In this document: positions 43,285 to 52,351 of the stretch, one piece after another | Layout: each line of letters opens with the position of its first letter | Numbering within the stretch: the first letter of the stretch is position 1 | Assembly (NCBI RefSeq): GCF_947498015.1 | Contig: NZ_CANMIR010000009.1 | Location: 81,409 to 145,408 of the forward strand | DNA: 64,000 bases | Direction: 5' to 3' | From: an uncultured Neptuniibacter sp. | Lineage (GTDB): Bacteria; Pseudomonadota; Gammaproteobacteria; Pseudomonadales; Balneatricaceae | Translations under genes and position numbers: made by a program | Notes under the pieces: model-generated | The model's database searches: none | What the model was told of the DNA's origin: nothing | The model's input: the letters and a program-made list of their open reading frames with translations, nothing else

Positions 43285-43869
43285 CTAAGGGTAGCTTTGG
43301 CTGTCAGTCACAATCGAACTTAGAGGGATGTCCCATCCCTCTACCGGTAACTTTTCCACTTTCTGTATCTCATGCGCCAGGCCTATCAGGTCGGGCCCCC
43401 GCAGCCCGTGCGGCTGGTTTTTAAAACTGAAAGTCCGATCATAATAACCTCCCCCCATCCCCATGCGATTGCCCAGAGGGTCAAATGCAACAAGGGGAAG
43501 TAGCACCAGCTGCAGTGACCAGGCAGCTCTGCGTTTGGCTGGGATCAGTTTCGGTTCTTTAATCCCGTAGATATTTCTTACCATCGGTGTTTGTGGGGTA
43601 TAGGGAACAAACCAGAGTCGATTGTGAAGTACCGGATGCAGGACGGGAAGATACACCTGTTTACCCAGACGCCAGCAGAGTTTGATCAATGGCACTGGAT
43701 CGATTTCACCGTCGTTTGGCAGGTACATCGCAATATGTTTGGCCCGGCGAAAGTCCTGCCGGCAGCGTAGATTGCGTAACAGAGCGCTAGCTGCATCCTG
43801 CTGTTGTTCAGGGGTGAGTGATCTGCGCAGGGTGCGGATCTGTTGACGGAGGTGTGTTCGTTTATTCAT
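43285..43869 (-). CDS. fau: 5-formyltetrahydrofolate cyclo-ligase
   Basis: ATP-dependent conversion of 5-formyl-THF to 5,10-methenyl-THF. The family motif GMGGGYYDRTF (near residue 138) and FVPYTPQTPMVRNIYGIKEP are clear; RRSLTPEQQ at the start also fits. 194 residues. It lies directly downstream of the 6S RNA on the same strand, the same linkage as ssrS-ygfA in E. coli, so it is probably expressed by readthrough from the 6S promoter. The link to one-carbon metabolism fits the gcv genes nearby. Confidence 0.94.
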   Translation of the reverse strand: MNKRTHLRQQIRTLRRSLTPEQQQDAASALLRNLRCRQDFRRAKHIAMYLPNDGEIDPVPLIKLCWRLGKQVYLPVLHPVLHNRLWFVPYTPQTPMVRNIYGIKEPKLIPAKRRAAWSLQLVLLPLVAFDPLGNRMGMGGGYYDRTFSFKNQPHGLRGPDLIGLAHEIQKVEKLPVEGWDIPLSSIVTDSQSYP

Positions 43870-43879
43870 AGCTTAGTTG

Positions 43880-44061
43880 GTGAGATCCCCAGGGTGCCGG
43901 TGCTGGATATGGCCCTGAACCCGAAGGTTCAAGGAGGGGGTCACTGAGTAACGTTAGGCTTTCCGTCAAATCGGACATGCACACCAGAAACTACGAGCAA
44001 CCTCCAAAAGTGTGATTATCGGCTCGAGGGACGTAACCAACTATCGAACACCCCAGGGCAT
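43880..44061 (-). ncRNA. ssrS: 6S RNA
   Basis: Regulatory RNA that mimics an open promoter and binds sigma-70 RNA polymerase. Read on the minus strand, both ends carry CCCTGGGG (44051-44058 and 43887-43894), self-complementary through central wobble pairs, forming the closing stem. Conserved internal blocks follow: GTCCCTCGAGCCGATA, GTGTGCATGTCCG...GGAAAGCC, and the CCTTGAACCTTCGGGTTCAGG hairpin. The position between zapA and fau is the canonical one. Ends are estimated: 5' from the promoter, 3' from the closing stem. Confidence 0.92.
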
Positions 44062-44067
44062 GGCTCC

Positions 44068-44095
44068 ATTATACGCTTTTAAGTTGTAGTGTCAG
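44068..44095 (-). promoter_or_regulatory. 6S RNA promoter
   Basis: On the minus strand CTGACA (44090-44095), 16 bases, then TATAAT (44068-44073). The predicted start is near 44061. An AT-rich stretch of about 90 bases (44096-44190) stands upstream, as often seen at strong stable-RNA promoters. Confidence 0.75.
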
Positions 44096-44195
44096 GTCTT
44101 GAAATTTAATGAATATATGCTAAATAAATTATTAACTGGTTGTTAATTATGCAGTTTTATTGGTGTATGAAAAGAATTCAAGCTGATTCGCCGGT

Positions 44196-44519
44196 TTATT
44201 CTGAGGTATCGAGGCTTGCAGCTTTGTCCTGTTTGGTTAAAGCCTGATCGATCTTGTCACCCAGATGTTGAAGCCGGTCAGCCACGCCGACATGGATCTC
44301 CTGTTTGGACTGCAATAATTCATGGGCCAGATTGAGTGCGGCCATAATTGCAATGCGTTCAAGTCCAAGGACTTTGCCAGACTTTCTTATCTCCAGCATT
44401 TTTGTATTGAGAAAATCAGCTGAGGCAAGCAGCTCCGCTTCAGCATCTGGAGGGCAGTTAAAGTTAAACTCTTTTTCAAGCAGTTTGATAGAGACTGGCT
44501 GTGATTCCGCTTCACTCAT
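44196..44519 (-). CDS. zapA: Cell division protein ZapA
   Basis: A 107-residue protein that cross-links FtsZ filaments at midcell. The ZapA pattern is evident: VSIKLLEKEFNFNCPPDAEAELLASADFLN at the start, then KVLGLERIAIMAALNLAHELL and a C-terminal coiled coil. The position upstream of the 6S RNA and fau matches E. coli ygfE. Its ATG overlaps the stop codon of the preceding coiled-coil gene by four bases, so the two are coupled. Confidence 0.95.
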   Translation of the reverse strand: MSEAESQPVSIKLLEKEFNFNCPPDAEAELLASADFLNTKMLEIRKSGKVLGLERIAIMAALNLAHELLQSKQEIHVGVADRLQHLGDKIDQALTKQDKAASLDTSE

Positions 44520-44725
44520 TTACCTTGCTCCAGTGCTTTCAGGCGCATGATCATCGCTTTAATTTTGCTCTGCGTTTGTTCATTGGTATGTATCAACTGA
44601 GCACGCTCCTCTTTGAGCAACTGTTCACGCTCGCGCAGCTTCGCGTTGTCCCGTTCCAGTTGGTCGCAGCGCTGTATCATCTGGTCGATTTTCTGTTCCA
44701 GCGCGTTAAAGTAATGCTCAGTCAT
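44516..44725 (-). CDS. Short coiled-coil protein (ZapB-like, TIGR02449 type)
   Basis: A 69-residue protein that is almost entirely coiled coil (FNALEQKIDQMIQRCDQLER, then KLREREQLLKEERAQL). Such proteins precede zapA in many gammaproteobacteria and are treated as ZapB-like partners of ZapA or SlyX-like helices. It overlaps zapA by four bases and so is probably made in step with it. Naming it ZapB itself would go beyond the sequence. Confidence 0.85.
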   Translation of the reverse strand: MTEHYFNALEQKIDQMIQRCDQLERDNAKLREREQLLKEERAQLIHTNEQTQSKIKAMIMRLKALEQGK

Positions 44726-44861
44726 GCAGAAAGGGTGCTCCTAAAGCTTAAGTTATCCACTGCAGGACTATATCAGCCCCTGTCCATGGGTCAATGACGC
44801 TGCACCGAATCTACGGAAATGCTAGGATTATAAGCAATAATTTATTGATGGACCTGATTGA

Positions 44862-45473
44862 ATGTCTTTAGAAAATCTACCCTGCGATCTGCCTGACTTT
44901 GAGTTGATCGCAAATATGCTCGTAGAGGAGGGGGTGAAGATCGTATCCCCCTCTGAGCTGCATGGTCTGGTTGTGGGCCATGTGGCTGCAGGTGCACGCC
45001 TCTTACCTGAGAAACTACTCAAAATAGCCTGTGAACTGCTTGACTTGGATGGTCTTTCACATGAGAGCAGTAAAGAAACCTTAGATACTATGTACAGGGC
45101 GATCTGTAGTGCTCTCGAAAGCCTGGATCTCGAATTCGAGTTGTTGCTTCCCGATGATGAGAATGAGATCTCGGTCAGGGCCGAATCACTGGGTCGCTGG
45201 TGTCAGAGCTTTTTGAGTGGTTTCGGCTTGTACGGTAAGCACACGGATGCCTCACTTTCATCTGAGGCGAAGGAAACCCTGAATGACCTCGGGCAGATTG
45301 CGCAGATCTCAGTTGAGCTTGAAGAGTTAGATGAGAATGAAGCGGATCTGATGGAAGTGCAGGAGTACGTTCGTATGGCTGTTCTGATGCTATTTACTGA
45401 ATGTAATAAGGCGCTCGAGGATAAACAGAAAGAGTTTGCTAACGCTCAGCCGGAAAATAGTAGGTTGCACTAA
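44862..45473 (+). CDS. ygfB: UPF0149 / YgfB family protein
   Basis: A 203-residue acidic helical protein. The family opening is present (LHGLVVGHVAAGARL near residues 27-41), as is the C-terminal EYVRMAVLMLF. Function is poorly defined in most species; in Pseudomonas YgfB has been linked to regulation of ampDh3 and beta-lactam resistance. It is directly followed by pepP (stop and start codons abut) in the conserved ygfB-pepP-ubiH-ubiI operon, divergent from zapB-like/zapA. Confidence 0.93.
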   Translation: MSLENLPCDLPDFELIANMLVEEGVKIVSPSELHGLVVGHVAAGARLLPEKLLKIACELLDLDGLSHESSKETLDTMYRAICSALESLDLEFELLLPDDENEISVRAESLGRWCQSFLSGFGLYGKHTDASLSSEAKETLNDLGQIAQISVELEELDENEADLMEVQEYVRMAVLMLFTECNKALEDKQKEFANAQPENSRLH

Positions 45474-46790
45474 ATGAAGATCGATCTGGATCAGTTTGTT
45501 GCTCGGCGTAAGGCATTAATGTCCAACATGCCAGCCGATAGTATTGCGATTATCCCCTCCGCTCAGATGAAACAGCGTAATAACGATGTTGAGTATCCAT
45601 TTCGTCAGGATAGTAGCTTCTATTATCTGACAGGATTCAATGAGCCGGATGCCATGCTGTTATTAATTCCGGGTAGAGCCTCGGGTGAGACAGTGCTGTT
45701 TTGCCGTGAGCGTGACAAGCTGATGGAGATCTGGAATGGGTATCGGTCAGGTCCAGACGGTGCCGTGAATGATTTTGCGTTTGATGAAGCGCACGCCATC
45801 GGTGAGATAGATGATGTACTACCCGCTTTATTGAATGGGATGTCACGCATCTACTACTCAATCGGGCAGGATGAGGAACTCGATCAACAGATCCGGCACT
45901 GGCTAAACCTGATTCGTGGAAAAGTGCGCCAAGGTGCAGTGGCACCGACAGAGCTTGTCATGCTGGATCATCTGTTAAATGAGATGCGGCTGATAAAGGG
46001 CACAGAGGAGCAGGATCTGATGAGGCGTGCCGGTGAAATTTCGGCACAAGGTCATGTGAAAGCGATGGAACTCTGTAAGCCTGGTCTGATGGAGTATCAG
46101 TTGGAAGCTGAGATTCTGCATCATTTCGCTATGCAGGGGGCTCGCCAGCCAGCGTATTCTACGATTGTGGGTGGTGGTTCAAATGCCTGCATTCTGCACT
46201 ATATAGAGAATGATCAGCCGCTGGCTGATGGTGATCTGGTGTTGATTGATGCAGGGTGCGAGCTGGAACACTATGCCGGGGATATTACCCGTACTTTTCC
46301 GGTCAATGGACAATTCAGTGAGCCTCAGGCTGCACTCTATTCTCTGGTTTTGAAAGCTCAGAAGGCCTGTATTGATCTGGCTAAACCTGGAGTGCTCTGG
46401 GATGCGGTGCATGATTGTTCTGTTGAGGTGCTGACAAAGGGCTTGATTGAACTAGGCTTGCTCAAGGAGTCATTAGAGGAGGCGATCACTGCAGGAAGTT
46501 ATCGCGATTTCTATATGCACAGGATCGGCCACTGGTTAGGCATGGATGTCCACGATGTAGGTGATTATAAAGTTGAGAACCAGTGGCGGCCGCTAGAGCC
46601 GGGTATGGTCATGACGATTGAGCCGGGTCTGTATGTCGCTGCAGATAATATGGATGTTGATCCCTGCTGGAGAGGGATCGGTATCCGCATTGAGGATGAT
46701 ATCCTGATCACCGAATCGGGGTGTGAAGTTCTCACTGCTGCCGTACCGAAAGAGATCGATGAAATAGAAGCGTTGATGGCATCAGCATGA
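45474..46790 (+). CDS. pepP: Xaa-Pro aminopeptidase P
   Basis: Manganese metallopeptidase that removes N-terminal residues preceding proline. The five metal ligands are in place: DAGCELEHYAGDITRTFP (two Asp), GHWLGMDVHDVG (His), TIEPGLY (Glu) and IRIEDDILIT (Glu). The N-terminal creatinase-like domain spans residues 1-170. 438 residues (E. coli 441). It begins immediately after ygfB and overlaps ubiH by four bases. Confidence 0.96.
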   Translation: MKIDLDQFVARRKALMSNMPADSIAIIPSAQMKQRNNDVEYPFRQDSSFYYLTGFNEPDAMLLLIPGRASGETVLFCRERDKLMEIWNGYRSGPDGAVNDFAFDEAHAIGEIDDVLPALLNGMSRIYYSIGQDEELDQQIRHWLNLIRGKVRQGAVAPTELVMLDHLLNEMRLIKGTEEQDLMRRAGEISAQGHVKAMELCKPGLMEYQLEAEILHHFAMQGARQPAYSTIVGGGSNACILHYIENDQPLADGDLVLIDAGCELEHYAGDITRTFPVNGQFSEPQAALYSLVLKAQKACIDLAKPGVLWDAVHDCSVEVLTKGLIELGLLKESLEEAITAGSYRDFYMHRIGHWLGMDVHDVGDYKVENQWRPLEPGMVMTIEPGLYVAADNMDVDPCWRGIGIRIEDDILITESGCEVLTAAVPKEIDEIEALMASA

Positions 46791-48034
46791 AGCAGAAATA
46801 CGATATCGTCATTATTGGTGGAGGGATGGTGGGTGCAAGTCTGGCGTGTTCCCTCCTGCCTGCCTGTGAGGAGCAGGAGCTGAATATTGCTGTTATCGAA
46901 GCGTTTGCATTACCCGATAATGGTTCGTTGGAATATCAGCCCAGTTATGATTCACGCGCTACAGCGCTGGCTTATGGTAGTCGAACCCTCTATGAAAAGA
47001 TGGGAGTCTGGAATGCCCTGAAAACGCATGTTACTCCTATTAAACAGATTCATGTTTCAGATCGTGGGCATTTTGGAGTGACACGGCTGAATGCTGAGCA
47101 GGAGGGGGTGCCAGCTCTAGGTTATGTAGTGGAGAATCAATGGCTCGGTCGTGTTTTGCTGGAGCGTTTGCAGCAGCCAGATGCGGCTCGAGTCGACTTC
47201 ATCTGTCCAGCCAGTGTGGTTGATATCGAAACGGGACAGCATTCAATGGATGTTCTGGTTGAGCAGCAGGGAACGACTCATCGTATTGCTAGTGAGCTGG
47301 TGGTGATGGCTGATGGTGGACGATCAGCGCTGCGGGAGAAGATGGGTATAAGTTACGCCTATACAACCTATGAGCAGCATGCGGTCATCGCAAATATCAG
47401 TCCTGATCGAGAGCATCAGTCAGTTGCATATGAGCGCTTTACCGATACGGGGCCGATGGCTCTGTTGCCATTAGAAAATGATGGCTCGCATCATCGGTGT
47501 GGCTTGGTATGGACCATCCCTGATGATCAGATCGATGAGATTATGGCGTTGAGTGATCAGGATTTCATCGCGCGGTTGCATGAACGGTTTGGTTATCGGG
47601 CCGGGAATTTTATAAAAGTGGGCGAAAGGCACGCCTACCCATTGAAGTTGGTTTTAGCTGAAGAGCAGGTACGCCGTGGCCTGGTTGTTTTGGGGAACGC
47701 GGCACATGCTCTGCATCCTATCGCAGGGCAGGGATATAACCTGGCTTTACGCGGTGTTGTTGCCCTTGCCGATAAGTTGCTTGAGGCACGTAAACAAAAG
47801 GTTAGCCTTGGTGATCTTTCCGTGTTGCAGGCGTTTTATGAACAGCAGCGACTGGATCAGCAGCGCACTATAGGCTTCAGTGATCAGACGATGAAGCTTT
47901 TCTCAAATGCGAATCCTTTACTGGCTATCGGGCGCAACGTAGGGTTGCAGTTGATGGATATCTGTCCACCGGCACGGACACTGTTTGCTCGCAGTGCAAT
48001 GGGATTGGATATGCCCGCTCCGGAATTGAAATAG
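46787..48034 (+). CDS. ubiH: 2-octaprenyl-6-methoxyphenol hydroxylase
   Basis: FAD monooxygenase of ubiquinone synthesis. The FAD motif IIGGGMVGASLA lies at residues 9-20, and the second FAD block reads LGNAAHALHPIAGQGYNLALR near 303. This GNAA spelling, in place of the usual GDAA, is also what I recall for E. coli UbiH. 415 residues. Its ATG overlaps the pepP stop codon by four bases, and ubiI-like follows after 9 bases. Which of the two hydroxylases carries which ring position is assigned by gene order. Confidence 0.92.
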   Translation: MKQKYDIVIIGGGMVGASLACSLLPACEEQELNIAVIEAFALPDNGSLEYQPSYDSRATALAYGSRTLYEKMGVWNALKTHVTPIKQIHVSDRGHFGVTRLNAEQEGVPALGYVVENQWLGRVLLERLQQPDAARVDFICPASVVDIETGQHSMDVLVEQQGTTHRIASELVVMADGGRSALREKMGISYAYTTYEQHAVIANISPDREHQSVAYERFTDTGPMALLPLENDGSHHRCGLVWTIPDDQIDEIMALSDQDFIARLHERFGYRAGNFIKVGERHAYPLKLVLAEEQVRRGLVVLGNAAHALHPIAGQGYNLALRGVVALADKLLEARKQKVSLGDLSVLQAFYEQQRLDQQRTIGFSDQTMKLFSNANPLLAIGRNVGLQLMDICPPARTLFARSAMGLDMPAPELK

Positions 48035-48043
48035 GTCTTCAGG

Positions 48044-49318
48044 ATGACAATGAAAAGCAATCAGCAGTCCAGTCAGGTGGATCTAATCATCGTTGGTGCC
48101 GGTATGGTTGGGGTTACGCTGGCGACTGCGTTGGCGCCCTCCGGTATGCGAATTCTGGTTCTGGAACAGCGGGCTGGAGATCTCTCTGCATTTGGAATGA
48201 GCGTCCGTGACCAGCAGGAAGCTGGATTTGATCCCAGAGTCAGCGCATTAACCTGTGCTTCGCAGCAGATTTTAACGGCTGTGGGCGCTTGGGAGGTGAT
48301 GCAGAGTTACCGGATGAGTCCCTATACCGAGATGGATGTTTGGGATGGAGAGGGGACCGGTCATATTCATTTTTCTGCCCGGGAGCTGCATGAGCCGGTG
48401 CTGGGGCATATTGTTGAAAACCGGGTAACGTTAGCCGGACTTTACTCAGTGTTACTACAGCACGAGAACGTTCAGCTTATGACCGGTGTCGAGGTTAAAG
48501 CGGTGAATGGGGAGGCTATGAAAACAGTCACCCTAAGTAATGGTACGGTTGTGCAAACCTCTTTGGTTGTGGCAGCCGATGGGGCATTATCGAAAACACG
48601 GCAGATGGCAGGTGTGCCAATGCTGGAGTGGGATTATGGTCATCATGCGATAGTGACGACAGTCAAAACAGAGCAGCCTCATTTAAAAACGGCATGGCAA
48701 CGCTTTACGGATGACGGGCCCCTGGCTCTGTTGCCGCTAAAGAGTGATGACGGAGATCATTATTGCTCGATTGTATGGTCGACATCTCCAGCTCATGCTA
48801 AAGCCTTGATGGCACTTGATTCTGAAGCGTTTTGTGAGGCATTGGGGCAGGCGTTTGAATGGCGGCTGGGTAAGATTCTACACAGTGATACCCGTGCGGT
48901 GTTCCCTCTCAGGCAACGGCATGCGAAATATTATGTTAAATCGGGCTTTGCTGCTGTCGGTGATGCGGCGCATACCATTCATCCATTGGCTGGACAGGGT
49001 GTGAATTTAGGTCTTCTGGATGCAGCTCAACTGGCTGAAACTCTTATCGCTGCTTATAAAAGAGGGGAGGATATTGGTGCGCTAAGGGTCTTGCAGCGCT
49101 ACCAGCGGGTGCGTCAAAGTGAAAATATCAAGATGTCAGCGGCGATGGAAGGGTTCAAGCGTTTGTTCAATGAGCAGCAGCCTATTGTGCGTTTGGCGCG
49201 AAATATGGGGATGAACCTGTTGGATAGAATGAAGCCACTCAAAAATCATATAGTGATGGATGCTATGGGGTTATCAGGCAATCTTCCAGAGATCGCACAA
49301 CGGCCTATCCAAGAATAG
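48044..49318 (+). CDS. ubiI: Ubiquinone-pathway FAD hydroxylase, UbiI/VisC type
   Basis: A second UbiH/COQ6-family flavin hydroxylase, 424 residues, with FAD motif IVGAGMVGVTLA near residues 15-26, the DG motif VVAADGALSKTR and GDAAHTIHPLAGQGVNLGLLD near 306. The operon position after ubiH is that of E. coli ubiI (visC), which hydroxylates C5; a UbiF-type activity cannot be excluded by sequence alone. Last gene of ygfB-pepP-ubiH-ubiI; a 194-base spacer then leads to gcvT. Confidence 0.9.
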   Translation: MTMKSNQQSSQVDLIIVGAGMVGVTLATALAPSGMRILVLEQRAGDLSAFGMSVRDQQEAGFDPRVSALTCASQQILTAVGAWEVMQSYRMSPYTEMDVWDGEGTGHIHFSARELHEPVLGHIVENRVTLAGLYSVLLQHENVQLMTGVEVKAVNGEAMKTVTLSNGTVVQTSLVVAADGALSKTRQMAGVPMLEWDYGHHAIVTTVKTEQPHLKTAWQRFTDDGPLALLPLKSDDGDHYCSIVWSTSPAHAKALMALDSEAFCEALGQAFEWRLGKILHSDTRAVFPLRQRHAKYYVKSGFAAVGDAAHTIHPLAGQGVNLGLLDAAQLAETLIAAYKRGEDIGALRVLQRYQRVRQSENIKMSAAMEGFKRLFNEQQPIVRLARNMGMNLLDRMKPLKNHIVMDAMGLSGNLPEIAQRPIQE

Positions 49319-49512
49319 CTCCGCGCGCGACCATAGTTGCAGGGATGTTTATCGTTCAATGATTGAACTGCAAAGGAAATCCCTATAAATTGTCTTCCCT
49401 TTTTTGTTTTTTAGGTCGTTTTCCTCCATCAGACCTGAGAACAATCGTATAAAAGCTGGCGAGCGGTTTGGGTTCTAACTGTCACGCCAGACCCTGAATA
49501 AGAGTTAATAAT
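49319..49512 (+). promoter_or_regulatory. gcvT upstream region
   Basis: A 194-base spacer. CTATAAATT near 49384 may be a -10. CTGGCG (49457-49462) and CGCCAG (49485-49490) can pair around a 22-base loop just before the gene. I see none of the conserved core of a glycine riboswitch, which fits control by GcvA/GcvR instead. Confidence 0.4.
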
Positions 49513-50619
49513 ATGGGTAGCAAAACTGCATTGTACGAAAAGCATCAAGAGATGGGTGCGAAACTGGTCGACTTCGGTGGCTGGGATATGCCGATTCATT
49601 ACGGCTCACAAGTGGATGAACATCATAAGGTCAGGCAGGCCTCAGGAATGTTTGATGTCTCGCATATGACCGTGGTCGATGTAACGGGAACCGATGCCAA
49701 GGAGTACCTGCGCTATTTGTTAGCTAATGATGTCGCTAAGCTCAAGGAGAAGGGCAAAGCGATGTACAGCGGCATGCTGAACGAAGACGCTGGTGTTATT
49801 GATGATCTGATTGTTTATCTGATGACAGAACCCGGTGTGGCAGGTGAGTGGTTCAGAGTTGTAGTTAACTGCGCGACTCGTGAAAAAGATCTGCGCTGGA
49901 TGTCAGATCAAACAGCGAGCTTTGATGATGTTGCTCTGACCGAACAGCCTGAACTTGCGATGATCGCGATTCAGGGGCCTGAAGCAATTACGGCAGTAAA
50001 GCAGGCAGTATCAGAGTCGCGAGCGGCTTTGATCGACCAACTGAGCGTGTTCCAGGGGCTTGAATCTGAAGGCTGGTTTATCGCCAGAACTGGCTATACT
50101 GGTGAAGATGGCTTAGAGATTATGTTGCCTGAAGATGAGTCCGCTGATTTCTGGCAAGCACTTGCAGATGCAGGTGTTGCCCCTTGTGGATTAGGTGCGC
50201 GTGATACGCTTCGCCTGGAAGCGGGGATGAATCTATATGGCTCTGATATGGATGAGACGATCTCACCACTTGCAGCCAATATGGGCTGGACGGTCGCATG
50301 GGAACCACAGGAGCGTTTGTTTATCGGTCGTGATGCTTTGCAGAGTATTCGAGATACAGGCCCTGATCAAAAGTTGGTAGGGCTGGTAATGGAGTCTCGC
50401 GGTGTCCTGCGTGCAGATCAGCGTGTCGTTGTATCGGGCGTTGGTGAGGGAGAGATTACGAGTGGTACTTTCTCGCCAACATTGGGTTGTGCTATCGCAA
50501 TGGCCCGTGTCCCTGCAGCGACAAAGGATAAAGCGGAAGTGGACATTCGTGGTAAACTTGTACCTGTCAGGGTGATTCGACCATCCTTTGTCCGTAACGG
50601 CAAAAAAGTTTTTGATTAA
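49513..50619 (+). CDS. gcvT: Glycine cleavage system T protein
   Basis: Tetrahydrofolate-dependent aminomethyltransferase, the T subunit of glycine cleavage. [24 protein letters not shown] and [13 protein letters not shown] at the start, [15 protein letters not shown] in the middle and [20 protein letters not shown] are the typical folate-binding blocks. 368 residues (E. coli 364). gcvH follows after 34 bases, but gcvP does not follow gcvH. Confidence 0.97.
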   Translation: MGSKTALYEKHQEMGAKLVDFGGWDMPIHYGSQVDEHHKVRQASGMFDVSHMTVVDVTGTDAKEYLRYLLANDVAKLKEKGKAMYSGMLNEDAGVIDDLIVYLMTEPGVAGEWFRVVVNCATREKDLRWMSDQTASFDDVALTEQPELAMIAIQGPEAITAVKQAVSESRAALIDQLSVFQGLESEGWFIARTGYTGEDGLEIMLPEDESADFWQALADAGVAPCGLGARDTLRLEAGMNLYGSDMDETISPLAANMGWTVAWEPQERLFIGRDALQSIRDTGPDQKLVGLVMESRGVLRADQRVVVSGVGEGEITSGTFSPTLGCAIAMARVPAATKDKAEVDIRGKLVPVRVIRPSFVRNGKKVFD

Positions 50620-50653
50620 CGATTTAACAGGACCCATAGGGTAGGAATTGAAC

Positions 50654-51046
50654 ATGAGTAACATCCCATCTGAACTGAAATACGTTGCTAGTCATGAGTG
50701 GATTCGTGTCGAAGGAGACGGTACCGTTACTATCGGTGTGACCGATCACGCACAGGATCTGCTGGGCGATGTGGTATTTGTTGAACTACCTGAAGTGGGT
50801 GCTGAGGTAGCTACAGGTGATGATGCAGGCGTTGTTGAGTCTGTAAAAGCTGCCTCTGATGTTTATGCGCCTTTAAGTGGCGAAGTGGTTGCTGTTAATG
50901 AAGAGCTTGAGGATTCTCCTGAGTTGGTTAACTCTGATCCATACGGTGATGGTTGGTTCTTTAAGCTGAAGCTGAGCGATAACAGTGAGCTGGATGGGTT
51001 GTTAAGCGGCGAAGACTATAACGATCTTTGCGAAGCAGAAGCTTAA
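50654..51046 (+). CDS. gcvH: Glycine cleavage system H protein
   Basis: A 130-residue lipoyl carrier that shuttles the aminomethyl group between P, T and L proteins. The lipoylated lysine is K65 in [21 protein letters not shown] 50654 is chosen, with AGGA 7 bases upstream; TTG 50648 is in frame but unlikely. In E. coli gcvP would come next; here an unrelated methyltransferase gene follows after 83 bases, so gcvP must be elsewhere. Confidence 0.97.
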   Translation: MSNIPSELKYVASHEWIRVEGDGTVTIGVTDHAQDLLGDVVFVELPEVGAEVATGDDAGVVESVKAASDVYAPLSGEVVAVNEELEDSPELVNSDPYGDGWFFKLKLSDNSELDGLLSGEDYNDLCEAEA

Positions 51047-51084
51047 CTATTTCTGAGGCTAGCCCTCAGGTGAATAATTTATTT

Positions 51085-51105
51085 GTCCCGGCTATATGCC
51101 GGGAC
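51085..51105 (+). terminator. Hairpin between gcvH and rlmI
   Basis: GTCCCGGC-TATAT-GCCGGGAC, eight perfect GC-rich pairs, 38 bases past gcvH. No proper T run follows (AGTTGTCTG), so termination may be partial. A weaker CTGAGG/CCTCAG hairpin precedes it. Confidence 0.5.
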
Positions 51106-51129
51106 AGTTGTCTGTAAAAACAGGAAATC

Positions 51130-52326
51130 ATGGCATTGCAAACACTGAAACTGAATAGCGGAGCTGAGCGTCGTCTACGGGGTGGCCACCTCTGGATCTA
51201 CAGTAATGAAGTGGATAATCGTGCAACCCCTCTGAAAAGCTTTGAGCCGGGTCAGCAGGTTATTGTGGAAACAGATAAAGGCAAGCCGCTGGGTGTGGCA
51301 TATGTCAATCCTAATACCTTGATCTGTGGACGTATTGTCAGCCGTGACCTGAAATATACACTGGATCGCTCTCTTATTATCCACCGTATCAAAGTGGCCC
51401 TGTCACTGCGGGAGAGCTGTTTCAGCGATGATTGTTATCGTCTGGTTTTTGGCGATAGTGATGGCTTACCTGGTCTGGTTATCGATCGCTTCTACGATGT
51501 GTTTGTGGTGCAGATCTCGACAGCGGGTATGGAAGCAGTGCTGGATGAGATCATCGATGCACTGAATAAGGTTTTTACCCCAAAAGCTATTTTGCTGAGA
51601 AACGATGGCAAAATGCGGGATATGGAGGGGCTGGAAACTTACACTGAGATTGTTCAGGGAGATATTCCAGAACTTTGCCCGTTGATGGAGAATTCGGTAC
51701 CGCTGCTTGCTCCCTTGCAGAAGGGCCAGAAGACCGGTTGGTTTTATGATCACCGCAACAATCGTGCACAGATGCAAAAGCACGTGGAAGGTAAACGAGT
51801 GCTTGATCTGTTCAGTTACGTTGGTGGCTGGGGCGCTCAGGCTCTGGCAGCGGGCGCCTCTCAGGCGATCTGTGTGGACGCCTCTCATTTTGCGCTGGAG
51901 GTGGCTGCTGAGAATGCTCGTATTAACAATGCGTCTGATCGTTTTGAAGGCTTTCATGGCGATGCATTTGATATCTGTAAATCATTGATTGCGGACAAAG
52001 AGAAATTTGACGTCGTGGTGCTTGATCCGCCTGCATTTATTCAGAAAAAGAAAGATATCCGTAATGGGGAGCGCGCATATTCCCGGATGAATAATTTTGC
52101 GATGCGCTTGCTGAAAAAGGATGGAATTTTAGTATCTGCATCATGTTCCATGCATCTGCAGCGAGAGCGGTTGGTGGATATCATTCGCAGCAATAGTCGG
52201 GAACTGGATCGTACCGCACAGATCTTTGATCAGGGACATCAGGGCGCAGATCATCCGGTGCATCCTGCGATTCCGGAAACGGATTACCTGAAATCATTCT
52301 TTGTTCGGGTTTTACCGTCCGCCTAG
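51130..52326 (+). CDS. rlmI: 23S rRNA m5C1962 methyltransferase
   Basis: A 398-residue SAM-dependent RNA methylase. It has an N-terminal PUA domain (1-75; LNSGAERRLRGGHLWIYSNEV), a central domain, and a Rossmann methylase with VLDLFSYVGGWG as motif I, VVLDPPAF as motif IV and ASCSMHL holding the catalytic cysteine of m5C enzymes. Length and order equal E. coli RlmI (YccW, 396). The aldo/keto reductase gene follows 25 bases later. Confidence 0.93.
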   Translation: MALQTLKLNSGAERRLRGGHLWIYSNEVDNRATPLKSFEPGQQVIVETDKGKPLGVAYVNPNTLICGRIVSRDLKYTLDRSLIIHRIKVALSLRESCFSDDCYRLVFGDSDGLPGLVIDRFYDVFVVQISTAGMEAVLDEIIDALNKVFTPKAILLRNDGKMRDMEGLETYTEIVQGDIPELCPLMENSVPLLAPLQKGQKTGWFYDHRNNRAQMQKHVEGKRVLDLFSYVGGWGAQALAAGASQAICVDASHFALEVAAENARINNASDRFEGFHGDAFDICKSLIADKEKFDVVVLDPPAFIQKKKDIRNGERAYSRMNNFAMRLLKKDGILVSASCSMHLQRERLVDIIRSNSRELDRTAQIFDQGHQGADHPVHPAIPETDYLKSFFVRVLPSA

Positions 52327-52351
52327 TGTCATCAACCGGAGAGTGCCCAGA

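Noticed and set aside
49319..49512. Glycine riboswitch upstream of gcvT
   Set aside because: The conserved tandem aptamer core is not visible; only a simple CTGGCG/CGCCAG pairing is seen.
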